The translations under genes were made by a program, and so were the position numbers. Below the pieces are notes generated by a model. The model was not told the DNA's origin, ran no database searches, and saw only the letters and a list, made by a program, of their open reading frames with translations. A DNA stretch of 64,000 nucleotides from Saprospiraceae bacterium (GTDB lineage: Bacteria; Bacteroidota; Bacteroidia; Chitinophagales; Saprospiraceae). This document shows, in pieces, positions 25,947 through 33,665 of this stretch; the stretch's first letter is position 1; each line of letters begins with the position of its first letter. Where the stretch lies: positions 62,001 to 126,000 of the forward strand of contig JADKBS010000003.1 in the NCBI GenBank assembly GCA_016714985.1. The letters are read 5' to 3'.

Positions 25947-27350
25947 TCAAATATGCAACGCCCGATTCCCTGTAGCCGCCAGTGCAGCTTCCTTTATCGC
26001 CTCCGCATACGTCGGGTGCGCGTGGCTCATACGGGCGCAATCTTCGGCGCTGGCCCGGAACTCCATCAGCGTCACGCCATCGGCAATCAGGTCAGCAGCC
26101 CGTGCGCCTACGATGTGCATACCAAGGATTTCGTCAGAGTCCTGATGGGCGAGGACTTTCACCATGCCCTCCGTATCGGTGCTGGCACGGGCACGACCAA
26201 GGGCCTTCATCGGGAACTTGCCCACTTTGTAGGGTATGCCCGCTGCCTTTAGCTGCTCCTCCGTTTGGCCAACGCTGGCCACCTCCGGCCAAGTATAGAC
26301 CACACCGGGAATTAGGTTGTAGTCAATATGCGGCTTTTGCCCTGCAATGGTTTCCGCCACGAAGACGCCCTCCTCTTCGGCTTTATGGGCGAGCATAGCG
26401 CCCTGCACCACGTCGCCGATGGCATAGATGCCTTGCACATTGGTCTGCAAATGGTGGTCAACAGCGATGCGGCCACGTTCGTCCTTGGCCACGCCAGCGT
26501 TTTCCAAGCCCAAATTATCGGTGTACGGCCTGCGGCCAATGGCCACAAGGCAGTAGTCGGCTTCGAGGTTGAATTTCTCTTCGCTGTCCCGCTTCTGTAC
26601 CTCCACGGTCACCCCTTTCTTGGTGGCCTTCACGGTGTTCACCTTGTGGCCGAGGTGGAACTTGAAGCCGAGGCCCTTCAGCGCCCGTTGCAGCTCCTTG
26701 CTACAGTCGCCGTCCATCGTTGGGATGATGCGGTCCATGAACTCCACTACCTCTACCTCCGTGCCGAGGCGGGCATAGACCGACCCCAGTTCCAAGCCGA
26801 TGACGCCACCGCCGATGATGACCATGCGCTTTGGCACAGCGTCAATGTTCAGCGCCTCGGTGCTGGTGATGATGCGTTTTTTATCATAATTGAATGCCTC
26901 CGGCACAATGGGCTTCGAGCCAGTGGCGATGATGGTCTTGTCCGTCTCGATTTCCTCGGTCGTACCGTCGTGCTTCGCAACGCTGATTTTATTGGCATTC
27001 ACGAACGAGCCGTGGCCTTTATAGACATCAATCTTGTTTTTCTTCATCAGGAAATCAATGCCCTTGGTGGTGGCATCCACGACCTCGTTTTTCCGCTTCA
27101 CCATCTGCGGCATATTGACCTTGAGGCCGCTCACGCCGATGCCGTGCAGCTCGAATTTGTGCTTGGCATTGTGGTAGTGCTCGCTGCTGTCGAGCAGGGC
27201 CTTGGAGGGGATGCAGCCCACATTGAGGCAGGTGCCGCCGAGCACGCCGTAGCGCTCGATGATGGCGGTCTTGAGGCCCAATTGGGCACAACGTATGGCG
27301 GCCACATAGCCGCCGGGGCCGGAGCCGATGACGGTAACGTCGTATTTCAT
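25947..27350 (-). CDS. lpdA: Dihydrolipoyl dehydrogenase
   Basis: This is the E3 flavoenzyme that reoxidises dihydrolipoamide of the 2-oxoacid dehydrogenase and glycine cleavage complexes. The 467-residue protein has the FAD motif GSGPGGYVAA (9-18) and the redox disulfide in GGTCLNVGCIPSK (Cys41, Cys46). The NAD motif is GGGVIGLELG, and the C-terminal His-Glu base is in HAHPTYAEAIKEA. No E1 or E2 genes are adjacent. The upstream spacer has a one-sided word repeat (27355-27393). Confidence 0.97.
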   Translation of the reverse strand: MKYDVTVIGSGPGGYVAAIRCAQLGLKTAIIERYGVLGGTCLNVGCIPSKALLDSSEHYHNAKHKFELHGIGVSGLKVNMPQMVKRKNEVVDATTKGIDFLMKKNKIDVYKGHGSFVNANKISVAKHDGTTEEIETDKTIIATGSKPIVPEAFNYDKKRIITSTEALNIDAVPKRMVIIGGGVIGLELGSVYARLGTEVEVVEFMDRIIPTMDGDCSKELQRALKGLGFKFHLGHKVNTVKATKKGVTVEVQKRDSEEKFNLEADYCLVAIGRRPYTDNLGLENAGVAKDERGRIAVDHHLQTNVQGIYAIGDVVQGAMLAHKAEEEGVFVAETIAGQKPHIDYNLIPGVVYTWPEVASVGQTEEQLKAAGIPYKVGKFPMKALGRARASTDTEGMVKVLAHQDSDEILGMHIVGARAADLIADGVTLMEFRASAEDCARMSHAHPTYAEAIKEAALAATGNRALHI

Positions 27351-27354
27351 GAAT

Positions 27355-27393
27355 TGGATTGTTTGATTGTTGAGATTGTTTGATTGTTTGAGG
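27355..27393. repeat. Tandem word TTGATTGTTTGATTG upstream of lpdA
   Basis: TTGATTGTTTGA-type words are iterated without a complementary arm, immediately upstream of the lpdA start on the minus strand. Confidence 0.4.
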
Positions 27394-27497
27394 GCGGGTG
27401 CAAAGGTAATTGCCTTTCATAAGACAAGTGGCTTGAAAAACACCAATGCAACCTTTAAGTTTGCAAATGCATTTGACGTCAAAAGCTATTATTCAAT

Positions 27498-28109
27498 ATG
27501 AAGCACACAATCTTTATTCTCCTCTGTTTTTGTTCCCTTGGTGGCACTTCTATCTGTGAAATTGATGAAGCAGCCATTGATGTACGCTTGGAAATTAGGA
27601 CAAAAGAAACCATCCTAAAGAAGGGCACTCCGCCAAATATTGAGGTTTATCTCATGAACAAAGGGGATAAATTGGTGAACTTAGTTCAGCCTGGAGACGG
27701 AAGTGAATCAGGATGGAGGACGCCAATGGTAAAGTGGTCAACAAGGATTGTCGAACTAAAATCAGTTCCACAAGAGCGATATGCAGACTCGCAAACACAT
27801 TTGGTATCATTCCCTCTCTGGTTCGGGGCAGGAGCACGCTGTGGAAACGTTGATGGCCTGAAAAGAGACCAGGTAATTTCCATACTTCCAAGACAAGAAG
27901 TTAATTTGAAGTTATTTTGGAATTGGCGAGCTCCAGAATTGAGGGGTATGGAAGGAAAATATGGCGTCAAATTTTTTTACGAAAACAAACCCGACATAGT
28001 TTGGAAAGGCGCAGGCAACAACGACCCCGATGCCCTTGAAATCGTACGCACCAAGACCGCTGCCGTTCAATTGGAAAGCAACGAGTTGATTTTTGAAGTA
28101 GTTGAATGA
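27498..28109 (+). CDS. Exported protein of unknown function
   Basis: This 203-residue protein has a short signal peptide (about 1-17, ILLCFCSLGG). The mature domain is beta-rich and resembles an immunoglobulin-like fold: IDVRLEIRTKETILKKGTPPNIEVYLMNKG, then VNLVQPGDGSESGWRTP, ending IFEVVE. The composition is more AT-rich than the neighbours. No family is recognised. It is convergent with the ricT gene, sharing the terminator at 28111-28161. Confidence 0.7.
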   Translation: MKHTIFILLCFCSLGGTSICEIDEAAIDVRLEIRTKETILKKGTPPNIEVYLMNKGDKLVNLVQPGDGSESGWRTPMVKWSTRIVELKSVPQERYADSQTHLVSFPLWFGAGARCGNVDGLKRDQVISILPRQEVNLKLFWNWRAPELRGMEGKYGVKFFYENKPDIVWKGAGNNDPDALEIVRTKTAAVQLESNELIFEVVE

Positions 28110-28164
28110 GCAAAACAGAAATGGGCCATAACTTCCAAAGTCACGGCCCATTTCTGTTTTGGAG
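28108..28164. terminator. Shared terminator (27498 gene, +; ricT, -)
   Basis: A perfect 17-bp stem (28111-28127 with 28145-28161) with a 17-nt loop and A/T-rich ends lies between convergent genes. Confidence 0.8.
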
Positions 28165-28167
28165 CAT

Positions 28168-29769
28168 TTATTCACCGCCGCCACTTGGCGGAGCACCACC
28201 GCCCGGTGGGTTTCCGCCACGGCCACCGCCGCCGCCACGTCCACCACGGCGGTTCTTCCCGCCACGGCCGCCACGGCGTGGGCCGCCTTCACGGCGCTCC
28301 CCAGTTGGGGCATCGCCTTCTTGGCCGGGTGCTCTTGGTTCCCGTGGCTCACGAGGTTCCTTCGGAGCTTGCGGTTCACGAGGTGGCCTTGGTTCCTGTG
28401 GTTCTTGCGGTTTGGCTTGCGCATTGGCATCGCTACCACCACTAGGTCGGCGGTCGCCACTGTCACGGCCCCTGCCACGGTTGCTGCCACGGTTGCGGTC
28501 ACGGTTGTTGCCACCACCTTCTTTCCGCTCGCCAGTTTGGCTGCCTTCGCCATCGCCACCTTCGGTGGATTTGCTTTCAGGGCGGGCTTCCCTTGAACGG
28601 CCTTCACCACCACGGTCACCGCCACTTGGCTTCTTCTTTTTCTTTTTCTTCTTGCGCTCATCGGGTGGCAGCTCTACCACGCCCGTGAGGTCGCCAGCGT
28701 CGTATTCTGGTTCGTCGTCATCCACGTTGGTTCTGTCAGTCACAACAGCCAGCGAGGCGAGGCTTTCGGGCAGTTCGCCCCGCTTGATAGCGTCCCGCAC
28801 GGAGCGCACCTGCGCAATAGCGAGGGCGAACAATGCGCCCCGACCCCGGTCTTTTTCATAGCCATAGTACATGAGGCCCTTGAAGATGTCGGTCTTCACG
28901 AGCGTGGCCATGCCCTCCTTGGTCTTGAGCTTGTCGGCGTCGTCAGGGAAACTGGAAAGGGCTTCCATATAGGTGTCCAACTCATAGTTGAGACAGCATT
29001 TGAGGCGGCCACATTGCCCAGAGAGCTTCGCCTGATTGATGGCGAGGTTCTGGTAGCGGGCGGCTGCCGTGCCCACAGTCTTGTAGCTGGTGAGCCAAGT
29101 GGAGCAACAAAGCTCCCGACCACATGGGCCAATGCCCCCCACACGGGAGGCTTCTTGGCGGGCACCGATTTGCCGCATCTCAATTTTCACCTTGAAATCC
29201 CGTGCAAACTGACGGATGAGTTCCCGAAAGTCAACCCGGCCATCGGCAGTGTAGTAGAACGTGGCCTTTTTGCCGTCGCCCTGAAACTCCACGTCACCGA
29301 TTTTCATGTTGAGGTTGAGGGTGCGGGCAATTGCACGGGCACGAATCATTGTTTCCTTTTCAGTGATTCGTACCTCGTCCAGTTTTTCGAGGTCACGTTC
29401 GTTTGCCTTGCGGATGACCTTCGGGAAATAGCCGTCCACGGGTACCCGTTTCCTGCGCATCTGGAGGCGCACCAACTCGCCGGATAGAGAGATGCGGCCC
29501 ACGTCGCAGCCAGCTTGGGTATCTACCACCACCATATCGCCCGTGGTGGCACGGGTATAGGGCTGGTTAAAGAAGAACGCCTTCCGGGAGCCGTTCTTGA
29601 AGCTGACCTCCACGACCTGAAACGGGTCAACATCCTCGATGTCCATCGTGGTAAGCCAGTCGAAGGTATTTAGTCTATTGCAGCTTCCGCTGGCGCAACT
29701 GCCTTTGCTGCCGCAGCCCGAAGGTGCTCCGGCTTCTTTAGAGCCTACTGTACATCCTGCGCATGCCAT
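28168..29769 (-). CDS. ricT: PSP1/RicT-family protein with RGG-rich tail
   Basis: The 533-residue protein has a Cys/Gly-rich head (MACAGCTVGSKEAG ... CGSKGSC). The PSP1 (RicT/YaaT) core follows at about 50-300, with the conserved Cys-rich parts GIGPCGRELCCSTW and SGQCGRLKCCLNYE. RicT belongs to the Fe-S RicA-RicF-RicT (Y-complex) system linked to RNase Y-dependent mRNA maturation in Bacillus. The last about 170 residues are low complexity: a K8 run, then EPREPREP, GGRGG and RRGGRGGGGG motifs typical of RNA-binding RGG tails. holB lies directly upstream on the same strand, the usual neighbour of this family. Confidence 0.92.
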   Translation of the reverse strand: MACAGCTVGSKEAGAPSGCGSKGSCASGSCNRLNTFDWLTTMDIEDVDPFQVVEVSFKNGSRKAFFFNQPYTRATTGDMVVVDTQAGCDVGRISLSGELVRLQMRRKRVPVDGYFPKVIRKANERDLEKLDEVRITEKETMIRARAIARTLNLNMKIGDVEFQGDGKKATFYYTADGRVDFRELIRQFARDFKVKIEMRQIGARQEASRVGGIGPCGRELCCSTWLTSYKTVGTAAARYQNLAINQAKLSGQCGRLKCCLNYELDTYMEALSSFPDDADKLKTKEGMATLVKTDIFKGLMYYGYEKDRGRGALFALAIAQVRSVRDAIKRGELPESLASLAVVTDRTNVDDDEPEYDAGDLTGVVELPPDERKKKKKKKKPSGGDRGGEGRSREARPESKSTEGGDGEGSQTGERKEGGGNNRDRNRGSNRGRGRDSGDRRPSGGSDANAQAKPQEPQEPRPPREPQAPKEPREPREPRAPGQEGDAPTGERREGGPRRGGRGGKNRRGGRGGGGGRGGNPPGGGAPPSGGGE

Positions 29770-29775
29770 ATATTT

Positions 29776-29864
29776 TGGAAATTGGGAAATTGGGAAATTG
29801 GGAAATTGGCATCAGAAGTTGGCAAAGGCCACTTCCAATTTCCAATTTCTTAATTTCTCAATAT
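29776..29864. repeat. Word-repeat hairpin (GGGAAATT/AATTTCC)
   Basis: GGGAAATTGGGAAATT words pair with CCAATTTCCAATTTC. The holB stop codon (at 29850) is inside the right arm, and the left arm lies just upstream of ricT. Confidence 0.65.
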
Positions 29865-30953
29865 CTTGTTCAATTGAATGGAGGCATCCAAAAAAAGCAG
29901 CTTCTGGTTGGCGTTCCGTTCGATGTGGAACGAACAATCATTGAAGAGCTTGGTGATGCGCTCGATTTGCCCAAACCCGATGATTTTGCTCAGGTTTTGG
30001 GCGGTTTTCAGTTCTTCCGGCAGCAGCCTCACTTGGTCGTTGCCGGTGGTTTTCAGGAGCATGTACTCCCGCATGAAATGCAGGGCGTACTGAAGGAACT
30101 GCTTTTGGTTTTCACGGCCAAGGTCGGCAAAAGTTTCCGTCCAAGTAGCCATTTCCACGCCATTTCCTTGGTAGCATTTGCGGAGCCAATCCAAGAACAA
30201 GTTTGAATTGTCCTTGAGCGGCTGCGCCGCAATGCTGAGGGCCTCGTTGAAATCACCTGCTGCCAAATGGGCAATGGAGCGGGCTTTTTCTGTTGAAAGT
30301 CCTTTTTGCCGTATCAGCCCCTCCTCCACTTCCTCGTCGTTCAGGCGGTTCACCTTCACGAGTTGGCAGCGGGAGAGGATAGTATTCAAAATCAGTTCCT
30401 GATTTTCCGCCACGAGGATAATCAGGGTGTCGTCGGGTGGCTCCTCAATGAGTTTCAGCAAGCGGTTGCCCTCCTTGCCAAGGTACTCCGGTAGCCACAT
30501 TATCAGGATTTTGTAGCTGCCCTCGAAGGCTTTTAGGCTCAACTTTCGGATGATGCCCACGCACTCCTCCTTGTTGATATTGCCTTGCTTATTTTCTGCA
30601 CCTATGCGCTGCAGCCACTGGTTCACGTCCATGTAAGGGTTCTCCGCCATTGCGGAGCGCCAATCGGCGATGTGTGCATCGCTGGTGACGTTGGCACCCA
30701 CCGTCGGGAACGAGAAGTGCAGGTCGGGATGCACGAGCTTCTCCACCTTGCTGCACTGGTTGCATTGCCCGCAGGCGTCGCCGTCCTGCTTGTTTTGGCA
30801 CAAAGCATACTGCGCAAACGCCACCGCCAAGGCCAAGTCACCGCTACCCGACATCCCCAACAGCAGGAGGGCGTGCGGGATGCGCTCGCTGTCCGCCATG
30901 CCCCGAAGGAGGGACTTGGGCTGAGTTTGACCTATTACAGAACGGAACTGCAC
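29850..30953 (-). CDS. holB: DNA polymerase III subunit delta'
   Basis: This is a clamp-loader subunit of 367 residues. The zinc module is CGQCNQC (Cys-x2-Cys-x2-Cys, preceded by CQNKQDGDAC), and the SRC motif for sensing ATP in a neighbouring subunit is in ILSRCQ. A Walker-A-like loop GMSGSGDL lacks the Lys, consistent with delta' not hydrolysing ATP. The C-terminal collar domain is full-length. ricT follows after a word-repeat hairpin, matching the holB-ricT pairing seen in many bacteria. The C-terminal codons LNKILRN run into that repeat. Confidence 0.9.
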   Translation of the reverse strand: MQFRSVIGQTQPKSLLRGMADSERIPHALLLLGMSGSGDLALAVAFAQYALCQNKQDGDACGQCNQCSKVEKLVHPDLHFSFPTVGANVTSDAHIADWRSAMAENPYMDVNQWLQRIGAENKQGNINKEECVGIIRKLSLKAFEGSYKILIMWLPEYLGKEGNRLLKLIEEPPDDTLIILVAENQELILNTILSRCQLVKVNRLNDEEVEEGLIRQKGLSTEKARSIAHLAAGDFNEALSIAAQPLKDNSNLFLDWLRKCYQGNGVEMATWTETFADLGRENQKQFLQYALHFMREYMLLKTTGNDQVRLLPEELKTAQNLSKIIGFGQIERITKLFNDCSFHIERNANQKLLFLDASIQLNKILRN

Positions 30954-30987
30954 GTGCGTTCACTTGTTGCAAGTGGCCAACGTCATG

Positions 30988-31093
30988 TTTTTGATTTAAG
31001 ATTGCAGATTACATGATTTGAGATTTTTGATTTGCGGGACGTGCAATCAATCTTAAATCTGGAATCATGTAATCTGCAATCTTAAATCAAAAA
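30988..31093. repeat. Long word-repeat inverted repeat (ATTTAAGATTGCAGATTA)
   Basis: The left arm (about 30988-31030) and right arm (about 31050-31093) are nearly perfectly complementary over some 38 bp, built from AGATT/GATTT words. It fills the spacer between holB and the glutathione peroxidase gene. Confidence 0.7.
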
Positions 31094-31094
31094 A

Positions 31095-31568
31095 CTACTC
31101 ATTTAGCCAACCTAATATCTCTTCATCCAAGGGACTGGTAGTAGGCGGGAAAACATGGACGAGGTGGCCCTGTTCGTCAAGGGCGTATTTTTGAAAATTC
31201 CAGGTTACTTCGCTGTCTTGGACGCCATTGAGCGCCTTTTGCGTGAGCCATTGGTAAACTGGGTGGGTGGTCACGTCAATTTTCGCTGCGAGCGGAAAAG
31301 TGACGCCGTACCGCCGGGTGCAAAACGATTGAATCTCTTGGTTCGACCCCGGCTCCTGCGCTCCAAAATTATTGGCAGGAAAGCCCACTATCGTCAATCT
31401 ATCTCCAAACTCCTCGTACAGTTCCTGCAATTGCTTGTATTGCGGCGTTAGGCCGCACTCCGAAGCAACATTGACGACCAAGATTTTTTTGCCCGCAAGG
31501 GCAGTAAAATCCAGCGTTCCCTCCTCTATTCCTTCTACCTTGAATGAATGAATCGTATTCACAAACAT
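31095..31568 (-). CDS. Glutathione peroxidase-like thiol peroxidase
   Basis: This 157-residue thioredoxin-fold protein has the peroxidatic Cys38 in NVASECGLTPQY, the GPx signature FPANNFGAQEPG and the catalytic WNF (123-125). A Cys at 83 (SFC) sits where thioredoxin-dependent members carry the resolving Cys. It should therefore be a Cys-type, thioredoxin-reduced peroxidase rather than a selenoenzyme. There is no signal peptide, so it is cytosolic. Word-repeat hairpins flank it on both sides, suggesting a monocistronic unit. Confidence 0.93.
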   Translation of the reverse strand: MFVNTIHSFKVEGIEEGTLDFTALAGKKILVVNVASECGLTPQYKQLQELYEEFGDRLTIVGFPANNFGAQEPGSNQEIQSFCTRRYGVTFPLAAKIDVTTHPVYQWLTQKALNGVQDSEVTWNFQKYALDEQGHLVHVFPPTTSPLDEEILGWLNE

Positions 31569-31608
31569 TTTTTTACTGATAAAAATCAGTGACGGCCAAA
31601 GGTAATAA

Positions 31609-31687
31609 GATTTCGGATTTACGATTGCGGATTACGGATTATCCGTGGCCCCTAATCCGCTATCCGTAATCCCGAAATCCGCAATCG
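31609..31687. repeat. Word-repeat hairpin (CGGATT/AATCCG)
   Basis: Iterated TTTCGGATTTACGATTGCGG words pair with complementary AATCCGCTATCCGTAATCC words across a short centre (CCGTGGCCCC). It lies between the peroxidase gene and the response-regulator gene. Confidence 0.65.
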
Positions 31688-32431
31688 TCACAGTTCCCTT
31701 TTCCACAGCCTTCCCGCAATCAGCGTATTGAAAATCGTGTCCTGCAAGCTGCGGCTGACGGGTATTTCCTTGCCCTTGATGATGAGGTTGCTGCCGTCCA
31801 CCATGTCTATTTTGTCCAACGCAACGAAGTAGGAACGGTGTACCCGCAGGAACTTGTCGGGCGGCAGTTCCTTCTCCAACTGCTTGAGGGAGAGCAGGGT
31901 CAGGTATCGTTTCTGCTCGGTATGGATGAACACATAGTCCTTTTCGCTCTCGAAATACAGCACGTCGGCCAGCTTGATTTTGATGAACTGTCCATCGCTT
32001 TTGATGAAAAAATACTCAGGCCCAGCGATGGGCTGCGTTTCTGCAGGCTTGGGCTGTTGGTTTTGCCGCAACATTTCAAAATGGGAAAGGGCCTTGTTCG
32101 CCGCCTTCAGGAAGCGCTGGAACGAGATGGGTTTCACCAAATAGTCCAGCGCATTCAGTTCAAAACCCTCAATGGCGTAGTCTCGGTAGGCCGTGGTGAA
32201 GATGACGGTGGGCGGGCTTTCGAGGGAGCGCATGAACTCGATGCCCGTGAGGTCTGGCATTTGGATGTCGAGGAAGAGCAGGTCAATCGGCTCTTGGTGC
32301 AACGCTTCATTGGCTTCCACGGCGCTCTTGCAGGTGCCCATGAGCGAGAGGAAGGGCGTCTGCTCCACGTATCCGGCGATGCCTTTTCGGGCAAGGGGTT
32401 CGTCATCCACGACGAGGCATTTTATGGTCAT
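31688..32431 (-). CDS. LytTR-family response regulator
   Basis: The 247-residue protein has an N-terminal receiver domain (CLVVDDEP; phosphoacceptor Asp in LFLDIQMPD; TTAYRDYAIEGF; Lys in YLVKPI). A C-terminal LytTR DNA-binding domain follows (YFESEKDYVFIHT ... FLRVHRSYFVAL). It is the output partner of the sensor kinase encoded upstream; the genes overlap by 4 bp (ATGA, 32428-32431), so they are translationally coupled. Target genes are unknown; LytTR regulators bind promoter direct repeats. Confidence 0.95.
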   Translation of the reverse strand: MTIKCLVVDDEPLARKGIAGYVEQTPFLSLMGTCKSAVEANEALHQEPIDLLFLDIQMPDLTGIEFMRSLESPPTVIFTTAYRDYAIEGFELNALDYLVKPISFQRFLKAANKALSHFEMLRQNQQPKPAETQPIAGPEYFFIKSDGQFIKIKLADVLYFESEKDYVFIHTEQKRYLTLLSLKQLEKELPPDKFLRVHRSYFVALDKIDMVDGSNLIIKGKEIPVSRSLQDTIFNTLIAGRLWKREL

Positions 32432-33447
32432 TTCAATTTGATTTTAAGGTGCGATTTATAGGTTTCGCTATCATCCTCGATGTCAAGTTCATGGCGGCCG
32501 GGGTAAGTAATGGCGAGGCGGCGCTGCACGTTTTTCAGGCCGATGCCGCCGACCCGTTCTTGGTTCCGGCTGTTCTGGTTGATGGAGTTTTCGGTGGTAA
32601 AATCGAGCACGTCGTCCTTCACCGAAAGCTGAATGCCGACGTGGTAGCCCGTTGAATTGGAACTGTATTTAAAGGCATTTTCGACAAAAGGGATAAGGAG
32701 CATGGGCGCTATAACGTAGCCGTTCACATGGTCGGGCAGGTCGCATTTAAGGTCGAGCAGTTCCTCATCGTGGCGGAGGCGCTGGAGTTCGATGTAGTTC
32801 TGGAGGTAGTCCACCTCCTTGCCGAGGTCAATCCAGTCCTTGTTGTAGTCGTAAAGCTGGTGGCTGAGGGTGTCGGAGAATTTCAAAAGGGCCTCTTTTG
32901 CCCGAAGGTCCTCTTTTTGCTCCATCAAAAAATAGATGGTGTTCAGCGTGTTGAAGATGAAATGCGGGTTGATTTGCGATTTGAGCATTTCCAGCTCGTT
33001 TTCGAGGTTTTTCTTCTCCAATTGTACCGCATAATTATTGCGCTCATGCCATTGTTGGATGAACTTGAAGGCCGTGGTGAAGGCCACCAATACCGTCGTG
33101 TCCACGAAGAAGATAAAGGCCGGTTCCCACGAAAAATAGTATTCTTTATTGGGGAACAGCAGGCGCATAATGAGATAGACCACCCACGAGTTCAGTACGA
33201 TGATACTGAAGATGCTGACGGTGTAAAACACGACCCGCCGTTGTTTTATCATGTACTTGGGAATCCAGTAATAGTAGTTGAAGTAAACGAGGCCCATGGA
33301 ACCGAGCACGGTGGGCAGGTTGAAGGTGTCCTTGAACTGGGAGATGAAAACCACGTCCTGCATACTGGCAAACACCCAGTAGATCACCCAAAAGGCGGCA
33401 TGGAAGAAAATAGAATTGATGGGCAGGGATTGTGGTTGTTGCTCCAT
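32428..33447 (-). CDS. LytS/YehU-type sensor histidine kinase
   Basis: The 339-residue protein starts with four predicted membrane helices (about 12-30, 45-60, 73-95 and 110-130) and no extracellular domain. A short linker coil (VQLEKKNLENELEMLK) leads to the kinase core, with the phosphorylated His in INPHFIFNTLN. The ATP-binding N box is in LLIPFVENAFKY and the G box in GGIGLKNVQRRL. This is the usual Bacteroidota His_kinase/LytTR pair. The signal is probably sensed within the membrane and is unknown. Confidence 0.94.
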   Translation of the reverse strand: MEQQPQSLPINSIFFHAAFWVIYWVFASMQDVVFISQFKDTFNLPTVLGSMGLVYFNYYYWIPKYMIKQRRVVFYTVSIFSIIVLNSWVVYLIMRLLFPNKEYYFSWEPAFIFFVDTTVLVAFTTAFKFIQQWHERNNYAVQLEKKNLENELEMLKSQINPHFIFNTLNTIYFLMEQKEDLRAKEALLKFSDTLSHQLYDYNKDWIDLGKEVDYLQNYIELQRLRHDEELLDLKCDLPDHVNGYVIAPMLLIPFVENAFKYSSNSTGYHVGIQLSVKDDVLDFTTENSINQNSRNQERVGGIGLKNVQRRLAITYPGRHELDIEDDSETYKSHLKIKLK

Positions 33448-33616
33448 TTGGCAAAGGTAAGGTTAGTTTGACAGTTCGGTAAGGGGCAGTTGGCAGTCAG
33501 GGTGCAGTTTTAAAGTCCAAAAGTCGCTTGCCATTCCTTTTGGCGATGGCCAAGTTAGGGCTTGACAATGGAGCCTTAGGATTGGGTTTTTACGATAAAA
33601 ATTAAAATCCAAACAC

Positions 33617-33645
33617 TGTTAACTATTTTTGGCGGTTGCCATAAA
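33617..33645 (+). promoter_or_regulatory. Two-box promoter motif, copy 1
   Basis: TGTTAAC (33617-33623), 14 bp, then GCCATAAA (33638-33645), 20 bp before the start of the caspase gene. The same boxes at the same spacing precede 47002, 47987 and 49415, and at 1 bp longer spacing 50681. Read as -35 and -10 boxes of an alternative sigma factor. Confidence 0.6.
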
Positions 33646-33665
33646 CCCTAAAACATACTGCCGAT

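Noticed and set aside
28106..28861. Pro/Arg-rich plus-strand frame opposite ricT
   Set aside because: It is the complement of the low-complexity RGG tail; the composition explains it entirely.
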